Below the pieces are notes generated by a model. It was not told the DNA's origin, ran no database searches, and saw only the letters and a program-made list of their open reading frames with translations. Positions 52,852 to 62,916 of a stretch of DNA of 64,000 nucleotides are shown here, piece by piece (position 1 is the first letter of the stretch; every line of letters begins with the position of its first letter). A program made the translations under genes and the position numbers. This DNA comes from an uncultured Helicobacter sp. (GTDB lineage Bacteria > Campylobacterota > Campylobacteria > Campylobacterales > Helicobacteraceae). Location: positions 41,742-105,741 of the forward strand of contig CALVDZ010000005.1 in NCBI GenBank assembly GCA_944326445.1. The letters are read 5' to 3'.

Positions 52852-53645
52852 ATGCAACAAGCAAATCTCTACAATGAAGAATTTTACAACGCCCAAATGC
52901 AAGGCAGCTACAACTCCGCACTTGAGATTCTCCCCTATGTGCAAAAATATCTCGATGTCAAAAGCGTGATTGATGTGGGCTGTGGGGTGGGCACATGGCT
53001 TAAAGCTTGGCAGGATATAAAGCCGGGTATTGCAGTCTTTGGGATTGATGGCAATAGCGTCGATAAATCGCTCTTTTTTATCCCCACAGAATGCTATGAG
53101 CGTGTGGATCTCACGCAAGATTCACGCCAAATTTTGCAACAGATTTCTTCTAAGCCAAATGGGGGAGGGCGAAGCCATTTACGCTCGCGCAATCCCTAGA
53201 AGTCGCCGAGCATTTTGACGCGCAATATGCCAAAAACTTCATCACACTCCTCACTTCCCTCGCCGATGTCGTGCTATTCTCCGCTGCCATCCCTCATCAG
53301 GGCGGCACACACTATGTCAATGAACAACCCCCTGCGTATTGGGCAGAGCTCTTTGCTAAGCACGATTATGTGTGCTTAGATTACATTCGTATGCAGATAT
53401 GGCACAATCCAAAAGTAGAATCGTGGTATCGACAAAACACGCTTGTGTTTGTGCATAAGCAACAATTAGAGCTCTTTGGTGGCATAGCACCCACGCCGAT
53501 ACCGCCCTATCTCGTGCATCCAGAGCTTTGGGAGATATACACTAAAGAGCTAGCACACCTCAAAAGAAAGTTTATCATCAAAATCTCTGCCACAATCAAG
53601 CGCACCCTAAAAGCTCCCATAAAAAAGATTCTACAAAAGCATTAA
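52852..53645 (+). pseudogene. SAM-dependent methyltransferase, frameshifted
   Basis: The first frame (52852-53199) contains motif I VIDVGCGVGTWLKAW and ends after KPNGGGRSHL. From about 53163 another frame continues GRAKPFTLAQSLEVAEHF, then VVLFSAAIPHQGGTHYVNEQ, the well-known second half of this methyltransferase family, to 53645. The break lies at GGGGGAGGG (53161-53169). One extra G (or two fewer) in the first run would restore one protein of about 264 residues. It could be decay, a sequencing error, or an unusual contingency tract. Confidence 0.82.
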
Positions 53646-53901
53646 TACCTATCATCACGATATGATGATACAAGAGCTCCCCCGCCCTTGTATCACGCAA
53701 GATTACGCTATTGCACCATTCCACCCCAAAGGATTGTGCGTAGCCATAGTTTGTCGCCTTTGGCATAAGAGATTTGCGCCACTTAGCGTAGCAAAGGGGG
53801 TAAATCCTAAAGCCACCTCGCGCCACAATCTCTCCCTTATGCAGGCAAAACTCGCACAATGGCTCGGGATTTGCTTAAAGCATACAAAAAGGGAGTAGCC
53901 T
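53646..53901. other. About 250 bp without a recognised gene
   Basis: Both strands have open frames of about 80 residues, neither with a ribosome site or a known domain. A short palindrome ATCATC/GATGAT lies near 53652-53670. It could hold a remnant of an older gene. Confidence 0.4.
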
Positions 53902-54588
53902 ATGAAAATTGAGAGCACCAAAAGCAGCGCTTTGACACAAGCAGCACAAAAACCACAAGAAAGAGAATCCAAAACCACCGCCGCCAAGCAAAGCACCCAA
54001 TCCCTCCCAAAGACACAGGCAATCAATACCGATATTATCAAAGACTTAAACACCAACATCGGCAAGCTCCAAACCCTCCAATCCTCGCTAGATTCTATCG
54101 AGCAAAAAGTGCGCAGCCTCCAAAAAATAAACGATGAAACCCAAAGAAGCGAAAAAGCCGAGGAACTCAAAGATGAGATCACACAAACGATACAAAATAC
54201 AAAATTCCAAGGGCAAAAAGTTTTTGGCGTGAGGTTTAAAGATTCACAAGGCAATATCGTGCTTGAAAAAATCAAGCTCGATACCTCACTCATCAGTGAG
54301 GACAAGCAGGATTTGGAGAGTTTCAACCAAGAGCTAAAAGATTTGCAAAAAGATATCAAAGACGCCATAGCCCTACTCTCCCAAGACGCCCAAGAAAGCG
54401 CGCAAAAAATCCAAGCCAAAGCCACCCAAAAGCACGATAAGCCTAAAGAAAACGCGCTAGATTCTCTCACTAAAGAAAAGCAACCGAGCAAAATCGCCTC
54501 GTTTTTCAAAAATATGGGGGATTTTCTGCGCGGCTCACACGATGCTAGCAAGCTAGATTCTAAACGCGTAAGCAAGTTGCTTTCCTAA
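53902..54588 (+). CDS. Coiled-coil protein with flagellin-like core next to pseC
   Basis: The 228-residue protein is hydrophilic and largely helical. A stretch of about residues 50-140 (NIGKLQTLQSSLDSIEQKV, then IQNTKFQGQKVFGV) resembles the D1-type helices and loop of flagellins, where the corresponding text is NTxFNGxxLL. There are no classical flagellin N and C termini. GGGAGTAGCC precedes the ATG. Its stop is 1 base into the pseC start, so it is made with an enzyme of flagellin glycosylation. That suggests a flagellum-associated role. I do not recognise a named family. Confidence 0.6.
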   Translation: MKIESTKSSALTQAAQKPQERESKTTAAKQSTQSLPKTQAINTDIIKDLNTNIGKLQTLQSSLDSIEQKVRSLQKINDETQRSEKAEELKDEITQTIQNTKFQGQKVFGVRFKDSQGNIVLEKIKLDTSLISEDKQDLESFNQELKDLQKDIKDAIALLSQDAQESAQKIQAKATQKHDKPKENALDSLTKEKQPSKIASFFKNMGDFLRGSHDASKLDSKRVSKLLS

Positions 54589-55772
54589 TGTATCCCTACA
54601 GCACGCAGAGTATCCAAGAGGACGACAAGTCCGCGGTTTTGTGCGCCCTAGATGATGAGCACCTCACGCAAGGCTGGCGCGCTAGAGAGTTTGAATCTGC
54701 CATAGCACGCACCTGTGGCGCACGATACGCGAGCGTGTGCAATTCCGCCACCTCCGCACTCTATGCCGCCTACCACGCGATCAAATCCACCCTCCAATCC
54801 ACACAATCCACTTCAAAAGTCGCGCACAACTCCACAAATGCGCCAATCTTTGCCATCACCACGCCCATTAGTTTTGTCGCCACGACAAATATGATGCTAG
54901 CTAATAACATCACGCCACTCTTTGCTGACATCACGCCTAGCGGGCATTTAGATCCCATAAGCGTGCGTGAGATTCTCACCTCCCACCCACACAGAGCGCA
55001 GGTTAAGCTGCTAGTGAGTATGGATTATGGCGGGAGGAGCGTGGATTGCACACAGATGCGCCAACTCGCCCAAGAGTTCGATCTCATTTGGCTCTCAGAT
55101 AGCTCACACGCCTTTGGCGCGAGGTTTGAGGGGCAAAGGCTGGGCACACAAGCCGATGTGAGTGTTTTTAGCTTTCACGCAATTAAGCCCATCACCACCG
55201 CTGAAGGCGGCGCGCTTGTAACCAATGATGAGCGCATTCACGCGCACGCAAGCCGCCTCATTAGCCACGGCATCACTAAAGGCAGGGCGTGGGAGTATGA
55301 TTGTCTTGATTGCGGCTTTAACTTCAGAATGCACGAGCTAAGCGCGGCGTTGGGGCTCTCGCAGATTCAAAAGATAGAATCTTTTATCGCCAAGCGCGAG
55401 GAAATCGCACGATTTTATGATAGCCACTTTGCGCACAATCCGTTTTTTACCCTCCTCCCACCTGCGCGAGACATAAGCACTCACCACCTCTATCCCATTT
55501 TTTTGCACCCACGATTTTGGGCGCACAAAATCGCAATTTTTGAATCCCTGCACGCGCGCGGCGTGGGCGTGCAGGTGCATTATATCCCAATCCACACCTT
55601 TAGCCTGTATAAGCAGCGATTTGGGGAGATACACCTACAAAACGCGCTAAGATTCTATAATGCCGAGCTTTCAATCCCCTGTGCGCAAAATATGGGGCGC
55701 GATGACGCTAGGAAGGTGGGGGATATTATCCTTGATGTGTTAGATTCTTACAAACGACAAAAAGGATTGTGA
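54588..55772 (+). CDS. pseC: UDP-4-amino-4,6-dideoxy-N-acetyl-altrosamine transaminase PseC
   Basis: PseC is a pyridoxal-phosphate aminotransferase of pseudaminic acid synthesis, the sugar used on flagellin. Key parts: LTQGWRAREFESAI, CNSATSALYAAYHAI, the Asp and Ser of LIWLSDSSHAFGARFEG, and the lysine of VFSFHAIKPITTAEGGALVT (Lys near 202). The C-terminal half carries GFNFRMHELSAALGLSQ. At 394 residues it is normal. It is coupled to the gene before and overlaps the next by 4 bp. Confidence 0.9.
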   Translation: MYPYSTQSIQEDDKSAVLCALDDEHLTQGWRAREFESAIARTCGARYASVCNSATSALYAAYHAIKSTLQSTQSTSKVAHNSTNAPIFAITTPISFVATTNMMLANNITPLFADITPSGHLDPISVREILTSHPHRAQVKLLVSMDYGGRSVDCTQMRQLAQEFDLIWLSDSSHAFGARFEGQRLGTQADVSVFSFHAIKPITTAEGGALVTNDERIHAHASRLISHGITKGRAWEYDCLDCGFNFRMHELSAALGLSQIQKIESFIAKREEIARFYDSHFAHNPFFTLLPPARDISTHHLYPIFLHPRFWAHKIAIFESLHARGVGVQVHYIPIHTFSLYKQRFGEIHLQNALRFYNAELSIPCAQNMGRDDARKVGDIILDVLDSYKRQKGL

Positions 55773-56740
55773 TGAGAGTGTTTGTGGGATTGCTTGTGTG
55801 GGGTTTGGGCGTGGGGTTTGGCGCAGAGTGCTTTGAAGCTCAAAGCCTGTATGTGAAGTTTGAGTGCCAAGCACAATGCCAAAATCCCACGCTAAGCCTT
55901 ATCAACAAAGAAGATTCTATAAGCACCAAGCTTGATGAGAGCAACGCGCAGATAAGCGTGAGCGAGGGCTTTTTCTCTTTTGCGCACAAACAAAATGTGT
56001 ATATCCTCGCGCCAAGCAAGGCGATATTTGCGCAAGGCACACAAAATGAAGAGCCCTCTTTCACACAGATTCAGCCTATCTCGTGCGCGTATGTCGATGG
56101 GCAGAGGTTTAGCAAAAGTTGGGAAGATATCAGCGCATTTAGCTACACCAAGCAGATTCTAAAGCCCATACAAGAGCCCCAAGAAGCCCCGCTAATCCCC
56201 ACAGACACTCCCCCCAAAGCCTCGCTAGATTCACAATCCCCCAAATCCCCGCAATTCCAAGGCGAGTCCTACATCATCAGCCTACAACAAGATCGCGTGA
56301 TTTTCCGCCACACGCTCCAAAATAACGGAGGAGAGAGCACCAAAAGCGAGGCATTTATCCTCAAGCCCCTCAATAGCACCCAAGCCTACATCACCCAAGC
56401 CCAAACGCCAGAATGCGGGATTATGATAGAAAAGCGTGATGCCTATAGCCTGCAGATTAATTCCTTCCAAAACAAAAGCGCGTGTGAGGCACTCTATGCC
56501 AAAGGCGTGCTTGCGCCAATGTATTACAAAGTCCAGCCAAGCTTTGAGTGCGCCAAAGCCCAAAGCCCAGATGAAATCGCGATTTGCCAAGATTCAGAGC
56601 TCGCTAAAGCCGATAGAGAGACACTCATACTCTTAGAATCCACCAAGGAGCGCGCACAAGACTACATCGCTAGACGCCAAGAATGCCAAGATGATACCAA
56701 ATGCCTACAAAGCCTTGTGGCGGAGTTTTTGCAGCCCTAG
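55769..56740 (+). CDS. Exported protein with C-terminal LprI-like domain
   Basis: A signal peptide (VFVGLLVWGLGVGFG, cleaved before AECFEAQ) opens the protein. The middle is Pro-rich. The last ~65 residues resemble the LprI lysozyme-inhibitor-like domain: FECAKAQSPDEIAICQDSEL and LAKADRETLILLESTKERA, with four cysteines. It overlaps pseC by 4 bp and is convergent with addB. A role in envelope protection is possible; no more can be said. Confidence 0.68.
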   Translation: MMRVFVGLLVWGLGVGFGAECFEAQSLYVKFECQAQCQNPTLSLINKEDSISTKLDESNAQISVSEGFFSFAHKQNVYILAPSKAIFAQGTQNEEPSFTQIQPISCAYVDGQRFSKSWEDISAFSYTKQILKPIQEPQEAPLIPTDTPPKASLDSQSPKSPQFQGESYIISLQQDRVIFRHTLQNNGGESTKSEAFILKPLNSTQAYITQAQTPECGIMIEKRDAYSLQINSFQNKSACEALYAKGVLAPMYYKVQPSFECAKAQSPDEIAICQDSELAKADRETLILLESTKERAQDYIARRQECQDDTKCLQSLVAEFLQP

Positions 56741-59092
56741 CTACCTATCACATAGGCTTTTATACGCGCAGAATCTACAGGGTGCAGAGCTCTGCGCAGC
56801 CTCAAACGCGCCATAACCCTTTGTGAGTCTCTCATCTCCCACCTCATACGCATACCCTATCTCCACTTCACTTTTCTCATCTACGCCTTGCGCGCTAAAA
56901 TGCTCCTCTATCGCTCGTAAATGTTTGAAAAGATTCTCTCTTTTGCCTTCATTTTGTGGGGTGGGCTTTGCTTGTTTAATATTATAATACACCCCCTCCA
57001 CTGCCCCATACCGCGCACTTAGCGCGATTGCATACAGCTCGAGGGCAAAATCCTCATTGCTATCTTTAAAGTTGTTTTTGTATTTGTAATCAATCACAAG
57101 CACCTTGCCATCCCCATCGCGCTGGATTCTATCCGCCCTTGCGCCGCGAAATGTGTAGCCCTCTAGCACAAACTCCTCTAGCTCCTGCTCTAAGCCCAAA
57201 ATCTCAAACGCGCCACTTTTAGCGATATTTTCACGCTCAAAATCAAAAAATCTCAATAAATCAAGCCACAAAATCTCGACATTCGCGCGCTCTAGCGCGT
57301 TGTTTGGAATCCGTGCGCGCAGATACTCCTCACAAGCTCTCTGCACGCAATCTATATCCGCTAGATTCACGCGCTTGCCTATATAGGGCTCATACGCCTT
57401 GTGCAACGCCTCGTGTGCTAAATCCCCCATAGACGCCGCCTCTTTTAGCTCATCGCCTTCTTTAAGCTCTAGCATATATTTAAAGCAGTACTTGCGCTTG
57501 CACTGCACCAAGACATTAAAGCGCGTGGGCGAAAACACCTTGCGCAGTCGTCCGACATATCGCTCCTGCTTGTAAGTGGGGATTTGCCCCAAAGTGTGCT
57601 CAAAGAGGCTTTGCGCGCTCTCACACACCTCACAGCCCAGCTCCTCTAGCAAATGTGCGGGCGTGCTCTTGTCATCTTGCACACAGAGCGCCACCGCCTC
57701 CTTTGCGCCTAGGAGCAAATTTTTGTAATACAACACCTGCAGTTTTTCTTTGTCATAAGTCGTGGGGATACCTAGTTTTGAGCGCAGTGCAGTGTTTAAA
57801 AACAAGTCATTACTCTTAAGGCGCGGTATCACGCCATCATTACAATCCACCAAAATCACATAAGGCAGCTCCACACCCCTGCTCTCAAGCGCGCCGATAA
57901 CGCGGATTCTCCCGCCATACACATCATCCACACTTAGCCCCTCAACCTCGTGCAAAAAGCTCCGCGCCACTTCCTTGACACTCACATCGTCCAAAAATCC
58001 GCTCATTGCCTCGTATTGATACACAATCTCATCGATTTTTTGCTTAAACACGCCATATTTAGCCCTCTGTGCCGCACTAAGAGCACCAAAACTCTGCGCC
58101 ACACACGCACGCAAACTCTGTGGTGCCTCCTCTAGCTGCGGACACAGCGCGTTATAAAACTCCGTGCCCTTAAATGGCTTACCCATTGCGTAATTAAAAT
58201 TTTGCTCCCTATCGAGCACCTGCAAATACCGCGTGAAGTCCTCTTGGGGCAGCACGACACTCATCTCTTCTGGCTCAATGCCGCGCATAAGCCACTGCGC
58301 GATTTGGTGGCGGATAGCACCCACCTGCTCTATGCGTGAGAGAAACGAATACGCGCGTATGTGTGGGGCACAATCTAGCGGCGTCTTTGCCACCACCACG
58401 CCGCTTGGATAGGCAATCGTGTAGCAAAAATGTGAATCTAGCTCTAAGGGCACATCAAAAATATCCCAAAATCCTTGCGTGTTTTGATACACATCAAAGC
58501 ACACATACACTTCACACACGCTCGCCACTTCACGCAATATCGCCAGCTCAAAGGGGCTTAGCACACCACAGAGCATAATCCGCACACGCGCAAACTCCTC
58601 TAGCCACAAGCGCGCAAGTCTAAAATCCCAGCTCCTATGCACCCACTCTCGCTGCTCCAAAAACGCGCAATAGCGTTCATACACTTCTTTTAGAATCCGC
58701 AAATGATCCTCATACTCCCCATAGGTATCAAGCAAAGGGATTGTGTCAATGCTGATATTATGCACAAAAAGCTCATCAAAAAATTGCAAAAAAAACTCGC
58801 TAGATTGCAAATACGCCAAAAACTTGCGCTCAAACACAAGCCCGCGCTCGAGGAGATTCACACGCTCCCTGTCGTAGTCTCTAAGCACGCGGCTTAGGAC
58901 AAACTTGCGCAAATGCGTGGGCAAAATGCTCTTATTTGGGTAATACACCGCCTTGGCAAAAAACTCGCCTAGCAGCATACTAGGCGGACAAATCCCCTCA
59001 CTCTTGTGATGCCAAAGTAGCGCGCGCCTAGAGGGAAAGACAAGTAGCTCTTTTGAGTGTAGATTCTGTAATGACCTAGAATCTAATGGCAT
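56741..59092 (-). CDS. addB: Helicase/nuclease subunit AddB (PD-(D/E)XK)
   Basis: The 783-residue protein has a degenerate helicase-like N-terminal part and a C-terminal RecB-type nuclease: GARADRIQRDGDGKVLVIDYKYK contains the D-X-K core (IDYK). Cysteines in QCKRKYCFKYM and CRFCAYKSLC form the Fe-S cluster typical of AddB. AddAB processes double-strand breaks for recombination and, in Helicobacter, supports transformation and host survival. The N terminus overlaps tkt by 10 bp. AddA is not in the window. Confidence 0.88.
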   Translation of the reverse strand: MPLDSRSLQNLHSKELLVFPSRRALLWHHKSEGICPPSMLLGEFFAKAVYYPNKSILPTHLRKFVLSRVLRDYDRERVNLLERGLVFERKFLAYLQSSEFFLQFFDELFVHNISIDTIPLLDTYGEYEDHLRILKEVYERYCAFLEQREWVHRSWDFRLARLWLEEFARVRIMLCGVLSPFELAILREVASVCEVYVCFDVYQNTQGFWDIFDVPLELDSHFCYTIAYPSGVVVAKTPLDCAPHIRAYSFLSRIEQVGAIRHQIAQWLMRGIEPEEMSVVLPQEDFTRYLQVLDREQNFNYAMGKPFKGTEFYNALCPQLEEAPQSLRACVAQSFGALSAAQRAKYGVFKQKIDEIVYQYEAMSGFLDDVSVKEVARSFLHEVEGLSVDDVYGGRIRVIGALESRGVELPYVILVDCNDGVIPRLKSNDLFLNTALRSKLGIPTTYDKEKLQVLYYKNLLLGAKEAVALCVQDDKSTPAHLLEELGCEVCESAQSLFEHTLGQIPTYKQERYVGRLRKVFSPTRFNVLVQCKRKYCFKYMLELKEGDELKEAASMGDLAHEALHKAYEPYIGKRVNLADIDCVQRACEEYLRARIPNNALERANVEILWLDLLRFFDFERENIAKSGAFEILGLEQELEEFVLEGYTFRGARADRIQRDGDGKVLVIDYKYKNNFKDSNEDFALELYAIALSARYGAVEGVYYNIKQAKPTPQNEGKRENLFKHLRAIEEHFSAQGVDEKSEVEIGYAYEVGDERLTKGYGAFEAAQSSAPCRFCAYKSLCDR

Positions 59093-61032
59093 AACATCTT
59101 AGCCCGATTTATGATATTTTCTACGCTAAAGCCAAATCGCTCAAACAACGCCTCGCCCTTGCCGCTCGCACCAAAGCTGCTCATACCCACCACCTCGTGG
59201 GCAAACACATACCACTCCAATCCACGCGAAGCCTCTATAGCTAGCACCTTGCTTTCTCCAAAAAGCTCTTTTTTATAAGCCTCATCTTGGGCTAGGAGCA
59301 AATCAAAACAGGGCACACTCACCACGCGCGTGGCGATACCTTGCTGCTCTAGGAGCTTTTGAGAATCTAGCGCAAGCTTGACCTCGCTACCACTAGCAAG
59401 TAGCACAAGGCGCGGATTGTGTGAATCTAGCGCACTCTCTTGGAGGACATAGCCTCCGCGCGCCACTGCCGCTGCATCAGCACCATCGCTCACGACCTCA
59501 AGATTCTGACGACTAAGCACAAATGCGCTAGGTGTGTGCTGCTGCAGCGCCACCTGCCAGCACGCGACATTTTCATTCCCATCGCATGGGCGGAATACAA
59601 GGAGATTTGGCATGGCGCGGAAGTGCGAGAGCTGCTCGATAGGCTGATGCGTCGCACCATCCTCGCCCACGCCGATACTATCGTGTGTGAAAACATACAT
59701 CACGCGCGCCTTCATAAGGCTTGATACACGCATACTAGGCGCGAGATAATCGCTAAAGACAAAAAATGTCGCGCAAAAAGGCAAAAACAAGCCATAATTT
59801 GCAATGCCATTACAAATCGCGCCCATAGCGTGCTCGCGGATACCAAAATGCAGATTACGCCCATTTGGGAAATCCTGCTCGCCCTTTAGCTCGGTGTTGT
59901 TGCTCGGAGCCAAATCCGCACTCCCGCCCAAAAAGCCTTTCATACCCTTAGCAATCGCGTTTAGTATCTCGCCATTGCTCACGCGCGTGGCGATGGATTG
60001 TCCCTTTTGGTAGCTAGGATAGTCAATAGAGCCTGTATCTAGGAGTGAATCTATGAGGGATTTTGCCTCTGGCGTGAGGTTTTTTAGCCATTGATAATGG
60101 GCGAGTGTGCCGCTTTCTTTGACATTTAAAAACCGCAATGCCACATCTTGGGGGATTGCAAACTCCTCATCACTCTCAAACCCTAGCGCCGCCTTTGCCT
60201 GCGCGATAATGTCTTTGCCCAAAGGCGCGCCGTGAGTCTTGTGGCTCCCCTCTAGGCTTAGTGCGCCCTTGCCTATGGTGGTGGTGGCGATAATAAGGCT
60301 TGGTTTGCTAGCATTTATCGCACTCACAAGCGCGGTGTTTATAGAATCGTAATCGTGCCCATCACACGCTAGCACTTCCCAACCCTGCGCGATAAAACGC
60401 TCCCTTACATTTTCATCAAACGCCTTTTGCACTGCGCCCTCGATACTGATACCATTGCTATCATAAATCACAACGAGATTTTCTAAGCTATGAAGCCCCG
60501 CAAGCGAGCAAGCCTCATAGCTAATCCCCTCTTGCAAATCCCCATCGCCGCAAAAACAAAAGATATTGTGTGAGATGAGATCTCCCCCTAGTAGCCCTCT
60601 AGCGTATTTGGAGGCAAACGCCATACCCACGGCATTGGCAATCCCCTGCCCTAGGGGACCAGTGGTAATCTCCACGCCGGGCGTGTGCCCAAACTCGGGG
60701 TGCCCGGGCGTCTTAGAATCTAGCTGACGAAATGCTCTCAAATCCTCCTTACTCACCCCAAAGCCCCAAAGATGGAGCAGGCTATACACGAGCGCACTCG
60801 CGTGCCCTCCGCTAAAGACGATTCTGTCGCGATTAAGCCACAAGGGCTCGTTTGGATTAACCTTTAGATACAGGCTTAGCATCGTGGCTATATCTGCCAA
60901 ACCCATTGGCGCGCCGGGGTGCCCGCTATTTGCCCTCTGCACCATATCTGCACACAAAAAACGCAGAGTATTTGCCATTCTTGCAAGTTGGAGTTTGTCG
61001 GTATCATTAAGCTTAAGGGGGGTAAGCATCAC
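59083..61032 (-). CDS. tkt: Transketolase
   Basis: Transketolase moves two-carbon units in the pentose phosphate pathway with thiamine diphosphate. GDGDLQEGISYEA binds the cofactor, HKTHGAPLG and GVGEDGATHQPIEQL carry catalytic residues, and LSRQNLEVV the phosphate site. GHPGAPMGLADI is near the N terminus. At 649 residues it is complete. It is followed by addB on one transcript. Confidence 0.96.
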   Translation of the reverse strand: MMLTPLKLNDTDKLQLARMANTLRFLCADMVQRANSGHPGAPMGLADIATMLSLYLKVNPNEPLWLNRDRIVFSGGHASALVYSLLHLWGFGVSKEDLRAFRQLDSKTPGHPEFGHTPGVEITTGPLGQGIANAVGMAFASKYARGLLGGDLISHNIFCFCGDGDLQEGISYEACSLAGLHSLENLVVIYDSNGISIEGAVQKAFDENVRERFIAQGWEVLACDGHDYDSINTALVSAINASKPSLIIATTTIGKGALSLEGSHKTHGAPLGKDIIAQAKAALGFESDEEFAIPQDVALRFLNVKESGTLAHYQWLKNLTPEAKSLIDSLLDTGSIDYPSYQKGQSIATRVSNGEILNAIAKGMKGFLGGSADLAPSNNTELKGEQDFPNGRNLHFGIREHAMGAICNGIANYGLFLPFCATFFVFSDYLAPSMRVSSLMKARVMYVFTHDSIGVGEDGATHQPIEQLSHFRAMPNLLVFRPCDGNENVACWQVALQQHTPSAFVLSRQNLEVVSDGADAAAVARGGYVLQESALDSHNPRLVLLASGSEVKLALDSQKLLEQQGIATRVVSVPCFDLLLAQDEAYKKELFGESKVLAIEASRGLEWYVFAHEVVGMSSFGASGKGEALFERFGFSVENIINRAKMLCH

Positions 61033-61120
61033 AAATCCTTTGTCTTTTAAATTGTCGCTCTCTCACACGCAGGGGCAGATTCTAACAAAAGAGAGTTTTT
61101 ACAAACCTTAACAGATTTGC

Positions 61121-61126
61121 TATAAT
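61121..61126 (+). promoter_or_regulatory. TATAAT -10 box before waaF
   Basis: TTGCTATAATGCCGC lies 37 bases before the waaF ATG, with an AGATTCT heptamer between them. Confidence 0.65.
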
Positions 61127-61162
61127 GCCGCACCAATCCTAGATTCTATAAAGAGCGTAATA

Positions 61163-62302
61163 ATGATCCAAACAATTCTTTTGCGGCTGCCAAATTGGCT
61201 GGGCGATAGTGTGATGTGCGCAAGTGCATTTGAAAAACTCAAAATAATGTATCCAAACGCGCAGTTTGTGCTAGTGGGAAGCTATGCGTGCGAGGCGTTT
61301 AGACGCGAAGAGCGCGTGAGGGCAATCTATCTCGATGAGAGCAAGAGGGCAAAAAATCGCCTTTTAAGCCTCTATCGCCTCTGCAAGCAGATACGCACAG
61401 AGGTTGGGCAAATCGATCTGAGCTTTTGCTTTAGCAATGGATTTTTTGGCGCACTGCTGCTCTATCTATGCAGGGCAAAGGTGCGCGTGGGCTATGCCAA
61501 AAACCTCCGCTCTCCCCTCTTAACCCACGCGCTCACACCCCCGCCCCTCACGCCGCTTCATCAAGTGCAAAAATACGAATACCTCATTAAAGACTTTGTA
61601 GATTCTATAATTTTTACCTCCTTTGTGCCGCTATCCCTCGTGCGTGGCGAGTGTAGCAAGATAGAGCGCAGCCACACAAAGCACATTGGTATCAATCCGG
61701 GTGCAGCATTTGGCTGGGCAAAATGCTGGGAGAAGGAATATTTTGTCGAGATTATCACGCGTTTTGTCTCACGAGGCTGGGAAGTCTATATCTTTGGCGA
61801 TACGCAAAACCTCACAACACAAAGCAACGCACATATCCACGATCTGAGCAATCAAACAAGTCTAATAGAGCTTATTGATAGCATTGGCACGCTAGATTTG
61901 TTTATCACCAACGATAGCGGTCCTATGCACATCGCCGCAGCACTCCACACCCCTACCATAGCCATTTTTGGCTCCACAGACACCGCCGATACCTGCCCGT
62001 GGAATGAGGCAATAGCGCGGGAGTTTTTCCTACCTATGCGCGCACTCCTAGGGGACAAAAACGCGCTAGATTCTATAAGGCTAGATTGTAGCGCGCCAAA
62101 GGATATCACGACGCTCCAATCCCTCACTGCTAACAATCTCACAATCCTTAGCAAACACCTCGAGTGCTCCCCGTGCAAAAAGCGCACCTGCCCGCTTAGC
62201 CACCACCTGTGTATGAAATCCATCACACCCGATGAAGTCTTTGAATCCGCACTCATCATACTCGGAGAATCTGCACAAAAAACGCGCACAAAGGAGCTAT
62301 GA
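61163..62302 (+). CDS. waaF: ADP-heptose:LPS heptosyltransferase II
   Basis: Glycosyltransferase family 9. RLPNWLGDSVMC at the N terminus, NPGAAFGWAKCWEKEYF near the donor site, and the C-terminal FITNDSGPMHIAAAL with TPTIAIFGSTDT are the standard waaF signatures. It adds the second heptose to the LPS inner core. At 379 residues it has a short C-terminal extension with several cysteines (CSPCKKRTC), as in other epsilonproteobacteria. The stop overlaps the next gene by 4 bp. Confidence 0.93.
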   Translation: MIQTILLRLPNWLGDSVMCASAFEKLKIMYPNAQFVLVGSYACEAFRREERVRAIYLDESKRAKNRLLSLYRLCKQIRTEVGQIDLSFCFSNGFFGALLLYLCRAKVRVGYAKNLRSPLLTHALTPPPLTPLHQVQKYEYLIKDFVDSIIFTSFVPLSLVRGECSKIERSHTKHIGINPGAAFGWAKCWEKEYFVEIITRFVSRGWEVYIFGDTQNLTTQSNAHIHDLSNQTSLIELIDSIGTLDLFITNDSGPMHIAAALHTPTIAIFGSTDTADTCPWNEAIAREFFLPMRALLGDKNALDSIRLDCSAPKDITTLQSLTANNLTILSKHLECSPCKKRTCPLSHHLCMKSITPDEVFESALIILGESAQKTRTKEL

Positions 62303-62877
62303 TGATTTTTACATTTTCGCCCACCACACCGCTACAAAACTTCAAAATCCTAAGCCAATGCCTCATACCGCGCCCCATTGCGTGGATTAGCACGATACAT
62401 AGCAATGGCAGTATCAACCTCGCGCCCTTTAGTTTTTTCGCCCCCATAAGTCTAGAGCCCACCATCCTAAGCGTGTGTCTGATGAAAAAAAGCGATGGCA
62501 GCCCCAAGGACACACTGCACAATGCCAAAACCTCCAAGCGCGTAACTATCACGATCCCAAGCCCACAAGAGAGCGCGCAAGTGCAGGGCTGCTCCCTAGA
62601 GCTTGAGCTAGGCAAAAGCGAGGCAAGCGAGCTAGGCATACACCTCACAAGCCTACTTAGCGACTATCCGCCCGTGCCTAGTGGCTGCCAATGCGCGTTT
62701 TTCTGTGATTTTTATGATGTATTAGGCTTCCAAAGTGCGACGGATACGCTACTGCTAGAGCTCAAGCAATGCTTTGTGAGTGAGCGATGTGTGAGCGACT
62801 CTAGTGATGATTTGCGCTTTGTGTTTGAGCCGCTTGCGCGCGCTGGGAGTGGATTCAAAGTGTTGCAAGATTTGTGA
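62299..62877 (+). CDS. Flavin reductase-like domain protein
   Basis: The 192-residue protein has the split-barrel FMN-binding fold: PIAWISTIHSNGSINLAPFSFF and PTILSVCLMKKSDGSPKDTLHN are typical of the flavin reductase/FMN-binding family. The start is ATG 62299 or 62302, with AAAGGAG upstream, overlapping the waaF stop. The reaction is not known. It is in one operon with waaF and the next methyltransferase. Confidence 0.82.
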   Translation: MMIFTFSPTTPLQNFKILSQCLIPRPIAWISTIHSNGSINLAPFSFFAPISLEPTILSVCLMKKSDGSPKDTLHNAKTSKRVTITIPSPQESAQVQGCSLELELGKSEASELGIHLTSLLSDYPPVPSGCQCAFFCDFYDVLGFQSATDTLLLELKQCFVSERCVSDSSDDLRFVFEPLARAGSGFKVLQDL

Positions 62878-62916
62878 GTTATAATGCAGGGCTATCAAAC
62901 CAAAAGGAGCTTAATT

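Noticed and set aside
53662..53898. Open frames of about 80 codons on both strands between the broken methyltransferase and the coiled-coil gene
   Set aside because: Neither has a ribosome site or a recognisable domain; kept only as unassigned DNA.
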